Part shown: piece after piece, positions 1 through 11,030 of the stretch
Layout: each line of letters begins with the position of its first letter
How positions within the stretch are numbered: the first letter of the stretch is position 1
Assembly: GCA_949987565.1 (NCBI GenBank)
Contig: OX465110.1
Span: forward strand, 15,602,290 to 15,666,289
Direction of reading: 5' to 3'
Length of the DNA: 64,000 nt
Source of the DNA: Luidia sarsii
Lineage: Eukaryota > Echinodermata > Asteroidea > Paxillosida > Luidiidae
Notes under the pieces: generated by a model
Seen by the model: only the letters and a program-made list of their open reading frames with translations
Told to the model about the DNA's origin: nothing
Databases searched by the model: none
Made by a program: the position numbers and the translations under genes

Positions 1-145
1 TAATGTGGTCAATGCAATTCTTGGTTATGCCTCTCGATGGATCCCTATTCAGGCTTTCGTAAGAAGTTGACAAGATTGGAGTGCTCTGGGGGGGGGGGGG
101 GGGAGTTGAGTCTCTGTGGTTGATGTGTTGGAGTGATCTCTTCAC

Positions 146-279
146 CTGTGCTCAATCCAGTCTCCTCCTCCAGTCTCTTGTAGAGGTTCACAGACAGCTC
201 AGCCAGCTTGTATATCAAGGGGTGCTTGCGCATGTGACCCAACTGGCCCACGGAGTGCCAGGTGGTACCGCAGGTGAAC
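146..279 (-). CDS. PDPR/DMGDH/SARDH-family FAD oxidoreductase, second coding exon
   Basis: The acceptor reads GGCCAG|GTTC at 279/280. The exon completes Arg83 and adds 44 codons plus one base, ending at donor ACAG|GTGAAG (phase 1). Key residues run R83-FTCGTTWHSVGQLG, with His91 in the TTWH motif, and the exon ends in LYKRLEEETGLSTG. The Tyr-x-x-Leu-Glu-Glu-Glu-Thr-Gly stretch is typical of DMGDH, SARDH and PDPR. The Trp-His pair matches the covalent-FAD histidine of DMGDH and SARDH, whereas human PDPR has Arg-Phe there. Length and phase join exactly to the exon ending at 1108. The remaining exons (about 90% of a protein usually 850-900 residues long) lie beyond base 1. A PDPR-like protein that kept the flavin-anchoring His is the favoured reading; an SARDH/DMGDH paralogue is the alternative. 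Confidence 0.85.
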
Positions 280-360
280 CTGGCCGAAAGGAAATCAGAG
301 AGCAGCGGTCGATTGTATCAAGCTCAAAGATATAACGTGATGTTTGCGTCGAGGAGAATG

Positions 361-614
361 CAATGGACCTTTCCCATGAAATATGCAAATAAGAGCTGGC
401 GCATACGCTTAACTAAATTGGTGGGCAAGCAGGATGCCAACCAATCGTAGTTTTCCACGGGCGAGCGCGCGTTCCTTCGTGCTAACTGTTTGGCGTGTGG
501 TGATTGGCTATTCAGTGTCTCCTGCGCGCATATTTCAAAACCTGCACGCCACGCGCACTCGTTTGCCAACCAATTTAGTAAAGCGCATGCCATGTTTCAT
601 GGGAAAGGTCCATT
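361..614. mobile_element. Foldback/MITE with ~75-bp inverted arms
   Basis: The left arm begins AATGGACCTTTCCCATGAAA. The right end (594-614) is its reverse complement. The similarity continues inward through ACTAAATTGGT(T/G)GGCAA for about 75 bases per side with several mismatches. There is no coding capacity. It sits inside the PDPR-like intron. Confidence 0.7.
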
Positions 615-671
615 CAATGAGGGTTTGCCCTGCTCGACTGCTACGTCGCACAGGGCAAAACCCTCATTGAA
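613..671. repeat. Short hairpin, 20-base arms
   Basis: TTCAATGAGGGTTTGCCCTG is followed about 18 bases later by its near-perfect complement ending at 671. The same word, TTCAATGAGGGTTTGCCC, recurs at 52309-52326, so it belongs to a dispersed family. Confidence 0.7.
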
Positions 672-1107
672 CTTATCAAGCTTGTCATTGCTTTCAAAAG
701 AGGGTGAGTGACTGTGATGCACAGAAGCCATATGACCTATCACCACCTACAATGGGTCATCTTATTGTAAGATGTGTTACGCTGGATCCCATGTCCACCC
801 CAGCTCCCCTTGATGACATAATGAGACACCGAGGCCCTTTCCAAAACCCGGCTTAGGCTTCGGCTCCGGCTTCGTCTCTGTTATCCAATAAGCTGAAAAA
901 ACAGGTTGGAGTTCTTTGTTGTTGAAGTTGAAACTTCGGATTCTTTTTTCAAAATGCAGTGTAACATTAAAAAACAAAGCCAAAGGCCTTCCATTTCCAT
1001 GACTCTCCCACACTGGTGTTATTATTAGTGTAGCCCACATTAATAGTGCTATCGTGCATGGTGCAGGGCCTGCATGGTGCAGGGCCTGCATGGAGTCCAC
1101 TCCATAC

Positions 1108-1355
1108 CTTCCTTGTTCTAGAAGCACGACATCGTTCAGCCCCAGCTGGGCCAGGTGGTAGGCGGCCGAGAGTCCAGCGATGCCGCCGCCGCAGATGACG
1201 ACCCTGGCCTGCTGCGGGAGGGGGACCTCTGGCTGGCCCCCGTCCGACGACGCCGTGCTGCCATGGCGACGGGCGGCCGGGCACGCAGATGCCGGCTGCC
1301 GGACGAGAGGAAGGCCCCTGCCCCGACTCAGACGGCCACAAGAAACTCGCAACAT
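1108..1355 (-). CDS. PDPR/DMGDH/SARDH-family FAD oxidoreductase, first coding exon
   Basis: Starts at ATG 1355-1353 and encodes 82 residues plus two bases of codon 83, ending at a donor reading AAG|GTATGG. Residues 1-45 are rich in Arg, Ser and Ala with few acidic residues, as in a mitochondrial presequence. Residues 50-82 form a Rossmann dinucleotide-binding start: VVICGGGIAG at 52-61, then an AAYHLAQLG helix and VVLLEQG ending strand 2, whose Glu normally binds the ribose of FAD. From memory, this segment is closest to human PDPR, the regulatory subunit of pyruvate dehydrogenase phosphatase, and next to dimethylglycine and sarcosine dehydrogenases. These are mitochondrial matrix flavoproteins of the DAO fold with C-terminal folate-type (GcvT) domains. 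The intron is phase 2 and joins to 279. The assignment within the family is unresolved, so no symbol is given. Confidence 0.85.
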
Positions 1356-1436
1356 GATTCACTTCGTCAAAGCCGCATCAGGCTGCCTGGCAAGAAAGAT
1401 GAGCATTGAGTTTCATGTAAGAGGGGTGTCATGCCA

Positions 1437-1740
1437 AATACTAGCTGTGTCCACTACCGAATACTGCCCACTCAAATACCAAATACTGTCCGCCATGTGG
1501 CTGCGAAATACTGTCCGGTCCTTGCCAAATACTGTCCCCCATGTGGCCGCGAAATACAGTCCGGTCCTTGCCAAATACTGTCCGCCATGTGGCCGCGAAA
1601 TACTGTCCGGTCCTTGCCAAATATTGTCCGCCATGTGGCTGCGAAATACTGTCCGGTCCTTGCCAAATACTGTCCGCCATGTGGCCGCGAAAAACAGTCC
1701 GGTCCTTGCCAAATACTGTCCGACAAGTAGCCGCGGACAC
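1437..1740. repeat. 46-bp minisatellite upstream of the PDPR-like gene
   Basis: Units begin CCAAATACTGTCC at 1479, 1525, 1571, 1617, 1663 and 1709: five full 46-base units plus partial units on both sides. Each unit contains AAATACTGTCC-type boxes twice (27/19 spacing) and most contain CCATGTGG, which includes the E-box word CATGTG. 46 is not a multiple of 3 and the unit has no stop codons, so several long overlapping open frames arise here on both strands; they are artefacts. The array starts about 80-125 bases upstream of the ATG at 1355 and probably lies in the promoter or 5' leader. Confidence 0.95.
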
Positions 1741-3292
1741 TATTTGGCAAGCTTCCGGGATTGCCATGATGTCATCCACGCTAAAACCAATCAGCGATCA
1801 GTATGCTAAATTGCTAATGAGCGGACAGTTTCTAGCAGGGACACTTTTTGGCATGGCAGGGGTCAAAGAAGGCTCATCTCTTCTAACATCAACTTAGGTT
1901 CGAATCCTCATGCATGTGCGCCAAACTAAATAAGACTTTCATTCACTGTATGATTTTGTTGCATGTAAAAGTAATAAGCAAAAATGCTGGAAACTGCTCA
2001 CTTAAATTACCAAAATTTCAAAAGAGAGGGCATTTCTCAAAGGTTGAATTTCGTAGAAAGGTTCTGAGTGCTACTGCTACTTTTAAAGTTTTAAAGTGCT
2101 AGGATCAAAACACCAGGCCCTAGCTACTTTTTAAGAGGAACAAATGACCCCCCAAAAAAAATTCTCGGAAACTTCAAAATGGCATGTTTGCTTTGTGAAT
2201 CAGTAAGTAAAAATGGTGGTTGTTGCATAGCGATAAAAATGCTATTATTTCACCAGCACTTTAATATAACTGTAAGAAATTTATGATATACGCATGACTG
2301 AGCAAGTGCAAAATAGCCATTGTCTGGCACAACCATCATCATGCACTTGCCGATCGACTTACACTGTAACAGATTTCCCCCAAATGATGATTTGGTGAAG
2401 CTACTAGTACTACTAGCTAGTTATATTTATGTTGGCATACTCCCGCATAGAGTACGTTTGGTAGTTGTACTTGTAGTGTACATGAACAGGGAAGTACATC
2501 ACTAGCACTACATGGCCGCATATTGACCGTTCCTTCAGTTTCAGTTGACACATTCATTGGCTGTGCCAGATCATTTCATGGCCAGACAATGTGGATTTAG
2601 GGTTATTTCACCCTTTGGTAATTAAGCCAGGTATTCAACTAAAATCTTGCCCATATGAAGAGTATTGCAGGGATTACTCACTGTTCCCCTTGTCACCATA
2701 CAGCCAGAAGTTAGACAACCACTTGTCGTGTGCCGGAGTGTTGTAACTTGTATTTTGTAATACGGAAGTCGTAATTATTGTGCATGTGTATGAACGTTGG
2801 GGCAAATTGAATTTGAAATCTACTCTTGGTTTTCGCTTACTGCTCGAAGTACGGAATCAAGAAGCTGGAATTCGAGGCTTATATGGCCTGTAATAGGGCT
2901 CCTTGCGGCTTTTTGGGGACCCTTTTCGACGTCATTTGTACTCTGTAGCACATTTTGCACCGCGGCCCACCTTAAGGTCAAGACGCAGCCACGTGCCTTC
3001 CAACATTAACATACTCATGAATATGCATGTTACATCCAGGTGACACGTACCTGACCAAAAATCGAGGGTTTCGAATCTTAGATGGACCTTTCTTGAAGGC
3101 AGATGTTTTGAAGTTCGAATTAAAAACGATTATAAACTAATCTAAAAGCATCTGAACCTCTCACATGCTCTCACTCTCTGGTCCAAAATAGTCTCTCCTT
3201 ATTCCTCCATGCATGAATAGACCATGTAGGCTCCATGAATAGACCATGAATAGACCGATTGCGTGACTAATGAGTAATATGTTACTTTGTAA

Positions 3293-3480
3293 ACATGCCA
3301 TCATGTGACTTATTATATAGTGGGTATCTTTGCATCTTATTTGGTGCGGAACACGAGTTGAAATGAGCAAACAAAATCATCATATTGTCCACATTCTTCT
3401 TTGTACATTTCCATCGCTGGTCTGTGCCAAATAAGAATGGAAAAATACCCACTATATTATAGGCCTACGTGATGGCGTGT
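3293..3480. mobile_element. Foldback element with ~45-60-base arms
   Basis: The left arm reads TTATATAGTGGGTATCTTTG then CTTATTTGGTGC. The right arm, 3425-3463, is its reverse complement with small gaps. The similarity extends outward to GCCATCATGTG / CGTGATGGC. No coding capacity. Confidence 0.65.
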
Positions 3481-5141
3481 CAAACAGCGGTCGCGCATAA
3501 TCGGTCTATTTCATTCATTCCCAAGCGACCGAGAAGTTTTACGCTTCAGTTTGGTCGGTGGACCCTAAAGGAGGCCAAGTAAAATGCCACACGTCAGAAC
3601 TAAATAATAATTCATGAGTTAATCTCTCGACTGCGGAAGGTCATGGTCCGTCCTTTCTCATTTGCGTCAGTAACACCGTATCTAAATGGCTAATTACCTT
3701 ACATTGTTACAATATCTGGAAAACAATAGCCTTATGCACTCCTGCCGTTTAAATTAATGGTGATAAAAGTTTAAATAGATTTATGATAATTGTCCATATT
3801 TTTGCAACACCGTGAAAAATTGGCATGAGATTCTATATCTCATATACGAAAGCATCGGAACTTTAAGGCACTTAATATGCCTTTTGGAGATCCTGCTAGG
3901 ATCGAAACGTCAGTTTGTTGTGTTTTTTTTTTCATTTTGGTCGGTCAGAAAGCAGTTATTTTTGTGCACCTACTTTTGTATAAATCACTGCAGACTAGAT
4001 TTCGTGTTCCCTTTTGAACAAGAAATGCGTTTGCTGGTACGCGTATAATTAATAAAGAATTATGATTATTTCTGCATGTACATCACATTGTATTGAGATC
4101 GGTGGCTGAGCTTGTTTAACGAATCTCATGCACAATTGATTTCTAGATTTTTTGAGCCAAATGCATGAAGTAGGCCTGAATTCGGCATCGATAAATTGAC
4201 AATGAAATTGGAATTTCGGACCGTTCAAATTCAGATATCCACTACAAATTTCCATCCCTTTTAGTGACGTGGAAACTCGCAGGTAAACGAGACGATGGCT
4301 GCCATTATTAGCAAAACTAGCTGACGCAAAAGGAGTCGAGCTGAGCATTGCCATCATTCACGAATCTAAAACAGCTCCTCCATTACCTCTTTCGTTTCAA
4401 TAATTGTTTAATTCCTTTTTTAGAATTGAGAAAAACAATGATTATAGATAATAATTATTTCCTTACCACGAAGGTTGCTGAAGCTAGGCCTAGGGAGTGG
4501 CTTCCGTTGCACTTTTTTTGATGAATATGTTTGGCTGGCAGTTGGTCGCTGGCACGCTGACATGAATTATCCATGAAATGAACTGCAGCTGTTGACTAGT
4601 ACAATTATTATCATTCATGCTATCTATCTGATCCCTGACACCCATAATCCCTGCCCATGCATATAGATAGTGCAATCAATCCATTTGATAGCAGTGTAAC
4701 AGGGGGCAAAGGGTATGGTCGACACAATTATACAAAGGGTGTGTTTTGTCAGAAACAACAAACGGTTCGAAAGATACTCCACCGAGAAATGTTCCTAATA
4801 AATCTAATTCGGTTAAGAGTTACACTGGGTTATGAAGTGCACCGCACGTCCATAGCAACAAGCCAAACGTTAACACCCAAGCCAATTATTGCCACCAACA
4901 CCTGTGATACCCAAGGACATACTTTGCAATGGTGACACGTCTCTGAAGATGTGTGCCAAAATTTAACGAGAGAGGGAGGTCATCTGTAAGCTGCCAAAGT
5001 GTGCCGCTAAAAGAGGAAATTTTCTTGTTTTCTTTTAAAGTGCACCATCCAATAGATTTCATCTTAAGACTGGGATTTAAGTGTTGTGGGAAGAAGCAAA
5101 AGCATTATCTCTCATCCACATAAACCATTCCCCCCCCCAGC

Positions 5142-5425
5142 AAGATAATCCACTAAACTGTGCAGAGATCATCTCTTATTAGGGTAATCCAATTGTGATA
5201 GATTATCCCATATCAAAATAATCCATTCATCACAATCCTTTCACCTGTGAAATAATTATCGCCAATAATGTGACAAGTGAGGGTAAACTAAGGTTGCCTC
5301 GAATCAAAAGAAATCATTTGCCAGTGACTAGATTATCCGTTATGAAGATAATCCATTTAACTGTATATGGATCATCTCCTATCTGGGCAATCCAGTTGCA
5401 AAGGATAATCTCATATCAAATGGAT
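5142..5425 (+). repeat. Direct duplication, ~83-base blocks about 203 bases apart
   Basis: A block starting AGATAATCCACTAAACTGTG at 5142 is repeated as AGATAATCCATTTAACTGTA at 5345. Both continue through ATCATCTC..TAATCC and a CATATCAAA word. About 20% divergence by eye. Confidence 0.75.
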
Positions 5426-5579
5426 ATGATCCACGTGCATTGGGTCAACAGATTCCGTGCATTATGATTAGCCAATGCGTTGCTAACTCTTGAGGGCGCA
5501 CTTTTGGACAATGAACCAAAAACTAGGAGGGTGAAATGCAACAACACCAGAAAATGAACCGGATTGTGAAGCTGTAAAC

Positions 5580-5770
5580 ACTTCATGAAAAAAGCAAAGA
5601 GAATTTTTGACTGGACCGGGATTTGAAACCAGGCCTCTGGTATGATAGCAGAGATAATACCACTTGACCCATCCAACCCTTTTTTTCTTTTTTTTTCTGA
5701 GAGTGGGGGCACAAGTCCAAGTCCGGAAGAATTCAACCATGATCTGCCACAAATAACGTCCCCTCATTTC
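5580..5770 (-). mobile_element. tRNA-derived SINE copy (minus orientation)
   Basis: On the minus strand it carries a B-box-like GGTTTCAAATCCCGG followed by TCCAGTCAAA and a CTTTGC tail. Upstream is a segment (GGGGGCACAAG on the plus strand) shared with the copy at 33771-33960. Confidence 0.6.
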
Positions 5771-8477
5771 CAGTGAAATGTCATTATTTTGCTATTTTTC
5801 ATAAACAATGAACAAAATAATACAAAATGAAATCCATAACTTTTTTTTTTCAATTCCTCGTTCTTTTATTCTGCAAGCATCCTCTACAAGTACCACTAAG
5901 AATTCATACTTGCCCATAACTCAATCAGATGTAACCCTTCCAGTCAGTGTTTTTTGTATGGTCACCTTTGCTTATGTCACACTTCATGGTTTACGTAAGG
6001 TACAATATTGAGTATAGTTGAGAAAACATGCACAAAACATATATTATCATTACTGTATTCACTATTTTCTCTTTGTATGAAAGAATATCAGAGTCGGTGT
6101 TGACTTGACCAATTGAGCCAGGATTGGGGATAAAGGGAGGCTACTATATGTTGTCCCAAAAAGATCAAAATTACATAATTCTTGGGAGACCTATGATTCC
6201 CTGAATATCCCAAAGATAGAGACAGCGGGAGTGTACTGCATGCCCCTTAACTGGATTCACCTTAATCGTCGCTTGTTGTGGGGGGGGGGGGGAGGGGAGG
6301 AACAAGTTGGATTGAGATGACTTGAGAAGGTATTCATTTAAGTATCAATAAATAAACATGTACCGTACTATTTCTTTTCATTTTCATGACACACATAAAT
6401 TACACCACAGATGCTTCTTGATTAAAGATGTAATAAAAATCATCAATAATAATGTCTGTATTTTAGCACAACTTGATCGGCCTCCTATGATTTACCTTTT
6501 GTCGCTCAAGAAGAACCTTGAATGCTAGTTTTTGTGTGACAATTTGCTTGACAATTTCGATCCGTGGCCCCATAAACAGGCCAAATAGCTTCAATGGGTA
6601 TGAGTAATGTTTAGTAGAATCAATACATGCATATTCATAAATTGAGTATATGCATATTGATCATCTGAATTGGATACTGCGTGTACGCTTTAATGCATGA
6701 TTACTTATCATTGCAATCTCGAGTTGTCTGGTAGGCTGAACAAATCAGTTTCATCATTGAATCGGATGATTAATTTTTGACCTGTTGAATATATGCATAT
6801 ACATGTACGTATGCAAATAGCATGTTACAGCAATGCTCTATTTTACCAGATTTGAAACGTTTTCTTCAGCTCCATATACTGAAAATTACTTGTGCCCTTT
6901 CTATAAAGCCACAGAAACTCAAGTCTCCTTCAAATGTATTTGTTTGGCGAGAAAGGGCCACCATAGATTGTTGGAAAGCTGCAACTAACAATCAAATGGG
7001 GCTACATAAAAATAATGTTCTCATTTCCAAAATCAGTCATTCTTTAAATTGGGGGAAAAACACCCTCATCTTTCAGCATTCATGTTGATTGCTTTCTCTT
7101 TTAAACTGCAGGCAAAATTTGGGGGAAAATAGGAGCTAAACTTATAAAAAGACATGAATATCCACTGCCCCCCCCCCAAAAAAAAAAATATGAAGGAGAA
7201 AAAACTCCATATCTATTAAAAGGTAAAACTTCTATATACTATAAGGATAGAGTCATACATTACAATATTTTATTTACAAACTAAATATTACTTTTTGTAC
7301 ACTATAGACAACATTTTATGGTAGGTTTGGTTTTCTTTAGTGTGCGTATAACACTATTACCAAAAGTGAATCGCCGACACACTGGGTGATTCATCACACC
7401 AGGGAAAAGAAACTTGAAGATACTTGGTGCCAGCAAACATAGTTTTAACATACGAGTCCTTTTGCTGTGCAGCACACTCAATCCAGCATGGATGGCTCTA
7501 CCGAGCTGATTATCATAAAGTGTGCTGGCACAACTTTGTCAATAGAGGGGGTCTTTGCAGGCTAATCAACTGATTATGATATTGAAGACAAAAACGTGCT
7601 CATGACAACCTGGGGGTTAAATGTTTCAGGTGTTGTCAATATCAGTAGATTGTGGGGTTTAAATGTTGCACTATTTGACTACAGAAGTGGAGGGATGGAA
7701 GCATATCAGTTTGGGAAGAATCACACTTTGGGGGTGATTTTTTTTCTTCTGGGGGCAATTGAGAGATAACCCAGTTGGCAAACAGACCAAACATTCACCA
7801 GTTATAAGAGACGAGGTTGACGCTACAATTTCTGGTACCGTCACCGAAACTGAGACCCCTGTATAAGATTTGTCTCAATGTGAATTTTTGGCATTTTGAA
7901 CCAGCGGAAGATGATGTAGTGTGCTGCACCCTTTTGCTTGTTTCCAGCGTCTTGTGGTTAATTTTCTGAGCATGTGAATGCACTTGGACGTGTACTGACA
8001 GCTATGGGAATGGACTGATAGGCCTGTTTTTCACCAGCCTCTCACTGTCTCCCATCATGTTGCGTTCTGATCACGTTGGGAACTACTATACTGGGGCCAA
8101 TGTCATAGAGCTGCTTAAGCATCCATAATATGCTTCAGCACAAAACACCGTGCTTGCTTTAATTGGATAGCCAGCCAAACCTCCACTTTTACTTTATTCT
8201 CAGCAGAGAGCTGTCGGAGATTAACCAAAAGAAGTAAACATAGTACAAAAATCAAGTCCAGGATGGTTTGCTGTGACACTGTGTAAAAATATATTGAATG
8301 TAAGTGTATGTGGCTTTGATTGGTTCTCTTCATAACCACACACACTCACAAATGATTATTTGCACATAATGTCACTGCAAACCACCTTTGACCTCATACA
8401 TGAATAGCCTGAAATCTCATATGAAAAAATTATGGTTTGCTATTCTATTGATTCAAGACAGACTCTCCAGTAGAGCA

Positions 8478-8734
8478 TATGTGACCCGGCACAGCATAAT
8501 GAGGAATAACCCCACTTTTGAGATTTTTAAGGTTTTCTAATGATGTGAAAGAGTATAACATTAGCTTTCAAATAATATCAAAACATAATATCCTCTAATA
8601 CTTAAAAATTCCGAAAATAACAAAAAAGAAAATTGATTTGTAATCGAATTGTGGAGATACTTTAACTTCAGGTGTTGTTTACTCAAAAAGTGTTTTGGTG
8701 GGATATTCCTTATGTCGTTGTGCCGGGTCACATA
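8478..8734. mobile_element. MITE with TGTGACCCGGCACA terminal repeats, copy 1
   Basis: Starts TATGTGACCCGGCACAG and ends TGTGCCGGGTCACATA: 14-base perfect terminal inverted repeats next to TA dinucleotides, consistent with TA target duplication as in Tc1/mariner-type elements. Internal sequence matches the copy at 41297-41544 closely. No coding capacity. Confidence 0.85.
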
Positions 8735-9958
8735 TGTTCATGCTGAAACAGCTGTATGACATTGGAGCCTGATATTCTGTATTCACCAGTGGTTAAAACG
8801 ACAAGTTTCTCTGTCTCTAGAGTACATGACTTGCATAATGAGTTGTGCTCATGTGCCCTGGTGTACAACGGCCTGTGACTGCAAATTCACAACGTGATCA
8901 GAATAATGCAGAGGACAGCGACCCACTTAAATTTGTGATTCAAGAGGAGATTTTGCACGACAATTAACACAACTGGTACATGTCAGGAGTAGGTTGTGGT
9001 GACACAATGTGAGAATATCTCTTTTTGTGAGCATGTGTGGTTTTGAAGAGAAACAAAGAGCTCAATGCCAATCATAAGGAGACTGTGTCCTAACAGCATC
9101 CTGGCAACAGACAGAGCAGACTGTTTTGAAACCATAGGTACAGTAGAGAACCACACAAACTCACAGAAGTGATATTCTCACACGGTGTCACTGCTAAAGC
9201 ACCCACCTATCCAAGCTGAACTTGGACACGGGCTGGCTGCCATACCAATGCTCAATAGATGAGATTTCATGAAAGCAAAAGGCAAACTGATGAACCTCTC
9301 AATGAATCTCGGGGTGTTTTGTGTTTTCAGCACACGTTCAAGCAGATAAGAGTCCACTCCTTGGCGAGACGAATGACGAATACAAGGGCACTTAAGTGTA
9401 TTCGGCTTTAGTCCAAACATTGCCATCCAGTTCCGTGGGTGAACAAAACTGGCAGACGCATCTTGTTCTGGATCATCAGTCCAACTGTCAGCGGGCAGAA
9501 TCTCTGCTTGTCTCGGCAACTGTCCCCTCTTTGCATTGCATGATGGGTAGGGTCGATGGAGGCACTCGGGACAATCCTAAGGGCTACCTCTGTTCCTGCA
9601 ATCGGGGAAAAAAGGGAAGAAGAAGAAATGTAAATCATCTCCATAGAAATACGTCAACTGAATGGTTTAGAGTGAAGATTGGTGTCATAACCTTTTATTT
9701 TTGAAAGCAGTTCAGGGAGATGATACTGCCCATCCTTCAACCATCACAGTCAACAATTTATACTCATGACAATTATTTCTACACTGATTTCCTTTGAAGC
9801 TGTTAACACTGATCTGATTTCCTGTAAGTTTGTCCACATGCAATGTGGGTTTTTTCCTTCATCCAAAGCAGAACCAATATCTGTTGATCCGTGCAAAACG
9901 TGGTACATATACATTCATGTTGCAAACTGCTTACTGATTTCAATTCTGACCAATTTTA

Positions 9959-10559
9959 AGGAGCCACTGAATCAAGTGTAAAAGTATCTTAAGCATGAAA
10001 GGTCTTCCTTCTGTAAGCAGGTTTGCAGACAGGATTGTTGAGTGAGGTTAGTTGCTTTGGACTTGTATTCCAACCTCCTTTTCTTGGAAAAGTGAAATTT
10101 GTGTCGGCAAGCTGATCTTATGAGTTATGACATTTTTGTACTTAAGCAGATTTTGGTGCTTAAAGCCCCATACACAACATTGGTAAGATCGAAAAACAGA
10201 AATGTTCAAAGATTTACATGAAACCTATAGGGCCTACAGTTGGAAGATGGTTATAGTAGAAACCGCTCACTGAAACATTTCTGCCTAAAATGTTGTATTT
10301 TTGGAGTAAAAGAAATAGTTTACGTCTCACCGAGATCTAAACTATTTTTCGGAACAGTACGGTGTTGATTGCTGCATTTTCACAAAACAAATGATGCGGT
10401 TTTCACAATTTTTTTTGAGACTCGGTTGGCGGATTGAGCTAAAATTTTCACAGGTGTGCTATTTCATGCATATGTTGGATCAGACAACGTATGGATGCTA
10501 TTCTTTGACCTCGACCAATGTTGTGTAGGGGCTTTAAGCAACTGTATGAAATTGGGCCC
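9959..10559. mobile_element. Foldback MITE interrupted by a nested TTAA element
   Basis: The right end, CTTAAGCAGATTTTGGTGCTTAA then GCAACTGTATGAAATTGGGCC, matches the intact element at 46045-46261. The left end near 9959 is degenerate. The two parts of the right end are separated by the MITE at 10160-10537. Confidence 0.55.
10160..10537 (+). mobile_element. TTAA-flanked MITE, copy 1
   Basis: TTAA then AGCCCCATACACAACATTGG at the left; ACCAATGTTGTGTAGGGGCT then TTAA at the right. Terminal inverted repeats are about 20 bases. The internal sequence (AGATCGAAAAACAGAAATG ... GACTCGGTTGGCGGATTGAG) is shared with copies at 24317-24696, 52973-53347 and 60287-60588. TTAA target preference recalls piggyBac-type transposases, but the ends lack the usual CCC/CCY start, so the superfamily is open. 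Confidence 0.9.
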
Positions 10560-10697
10560 TGATGTTTTGCGGGACCATTCTCAGAAAGATCCTTCTAGGA
10601 TCAAAAATGTCAGGCAGTCCATATTTTTCACATAATGAAATGCAAGGAAACAAAACATTTCTTTGTTCCATGGTAGAGTTAAGACTAAGAATACAGT

Positions 10698-11030
10698 ATA
10701 CTCTTTAAATGCAAAAGAGTGAATAATTCACTCTCTCAAGCTGTGAAAATTGCTCCCAACAGCCAAAATCGCTCAAAAAGAGTGAATTTAAGACTGTAAA
10801 AGAGTGGAGTGAAATCTCACTCTTGTAAGGAGACATATGGAGGACCACTCGAAAAAGAGTTTCCCTCCATATGGCTCCTCAATAGAGCCAGAGTGGTGTT
10901 TTATTCCATTCTTAGCGGATTCCACACTTTTACAGTGGTTTTCACTCTTTTTAAGCAGTTTAGACTTTTCTTGAGGAAATTTCACTCTTTGTGCGAGTGG
11001 ATTATTCACTCTTTTGCATTTAGAAAGTAT
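10698..11030. mobile_element. Foldback MITE with TTTGCATTTA arms
   Basis: The left arm ATACTCTTTAAATGCAAAAGAGTGAATAATTCAC is mirrored at 10995-11030. A second, central palindrome (CATATGGAGG / CCTCCATATG, 10834-10872) makes a nested hairpin. Many CACTCTTTT words occur on both strands. Non-coding. Confidence 0.8.

Larger units (their letters stand above)
280..1107 (-). other. Intron 1 of the PDPR-like gene
   Basis: This is an 828-base intron with GT-AG borders. It holds a foldback element (361-614), an adjoining hairpin (613-671) and a GGCTTCGGCTCC-type short repeat near 850-870. Otherwise it is unremarkable. Confidence 0.75.
1741..8477. other. Intergenic, repeat-rich, no gene seen
   Basis: AT-rich sequence between the PDPR-like start and the PSKH1 3' end. 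I see the foldback at 3293-3480, a direct repeat at 5142-5425, a SINE at 5580-5770, poly-G at 6280-6298 and single-arm copies of the GATCCTAGCAGGACC family (near 3895). A box-B-like word GGTTCGAATCC occurs at 1898-1908 without a clear tRNA fold. No open frame shows recognisable protein similarity. Confidence 0.6.

Noticed and set aside
1413..1897. Cys/Pro-rich and Arg/Thr-rich repeat proteins near the PDPR-like promoter
   Set aside because: The 46-base repeat lacks stops and 46 is not a multiple of 3, so all frames are open by construction.
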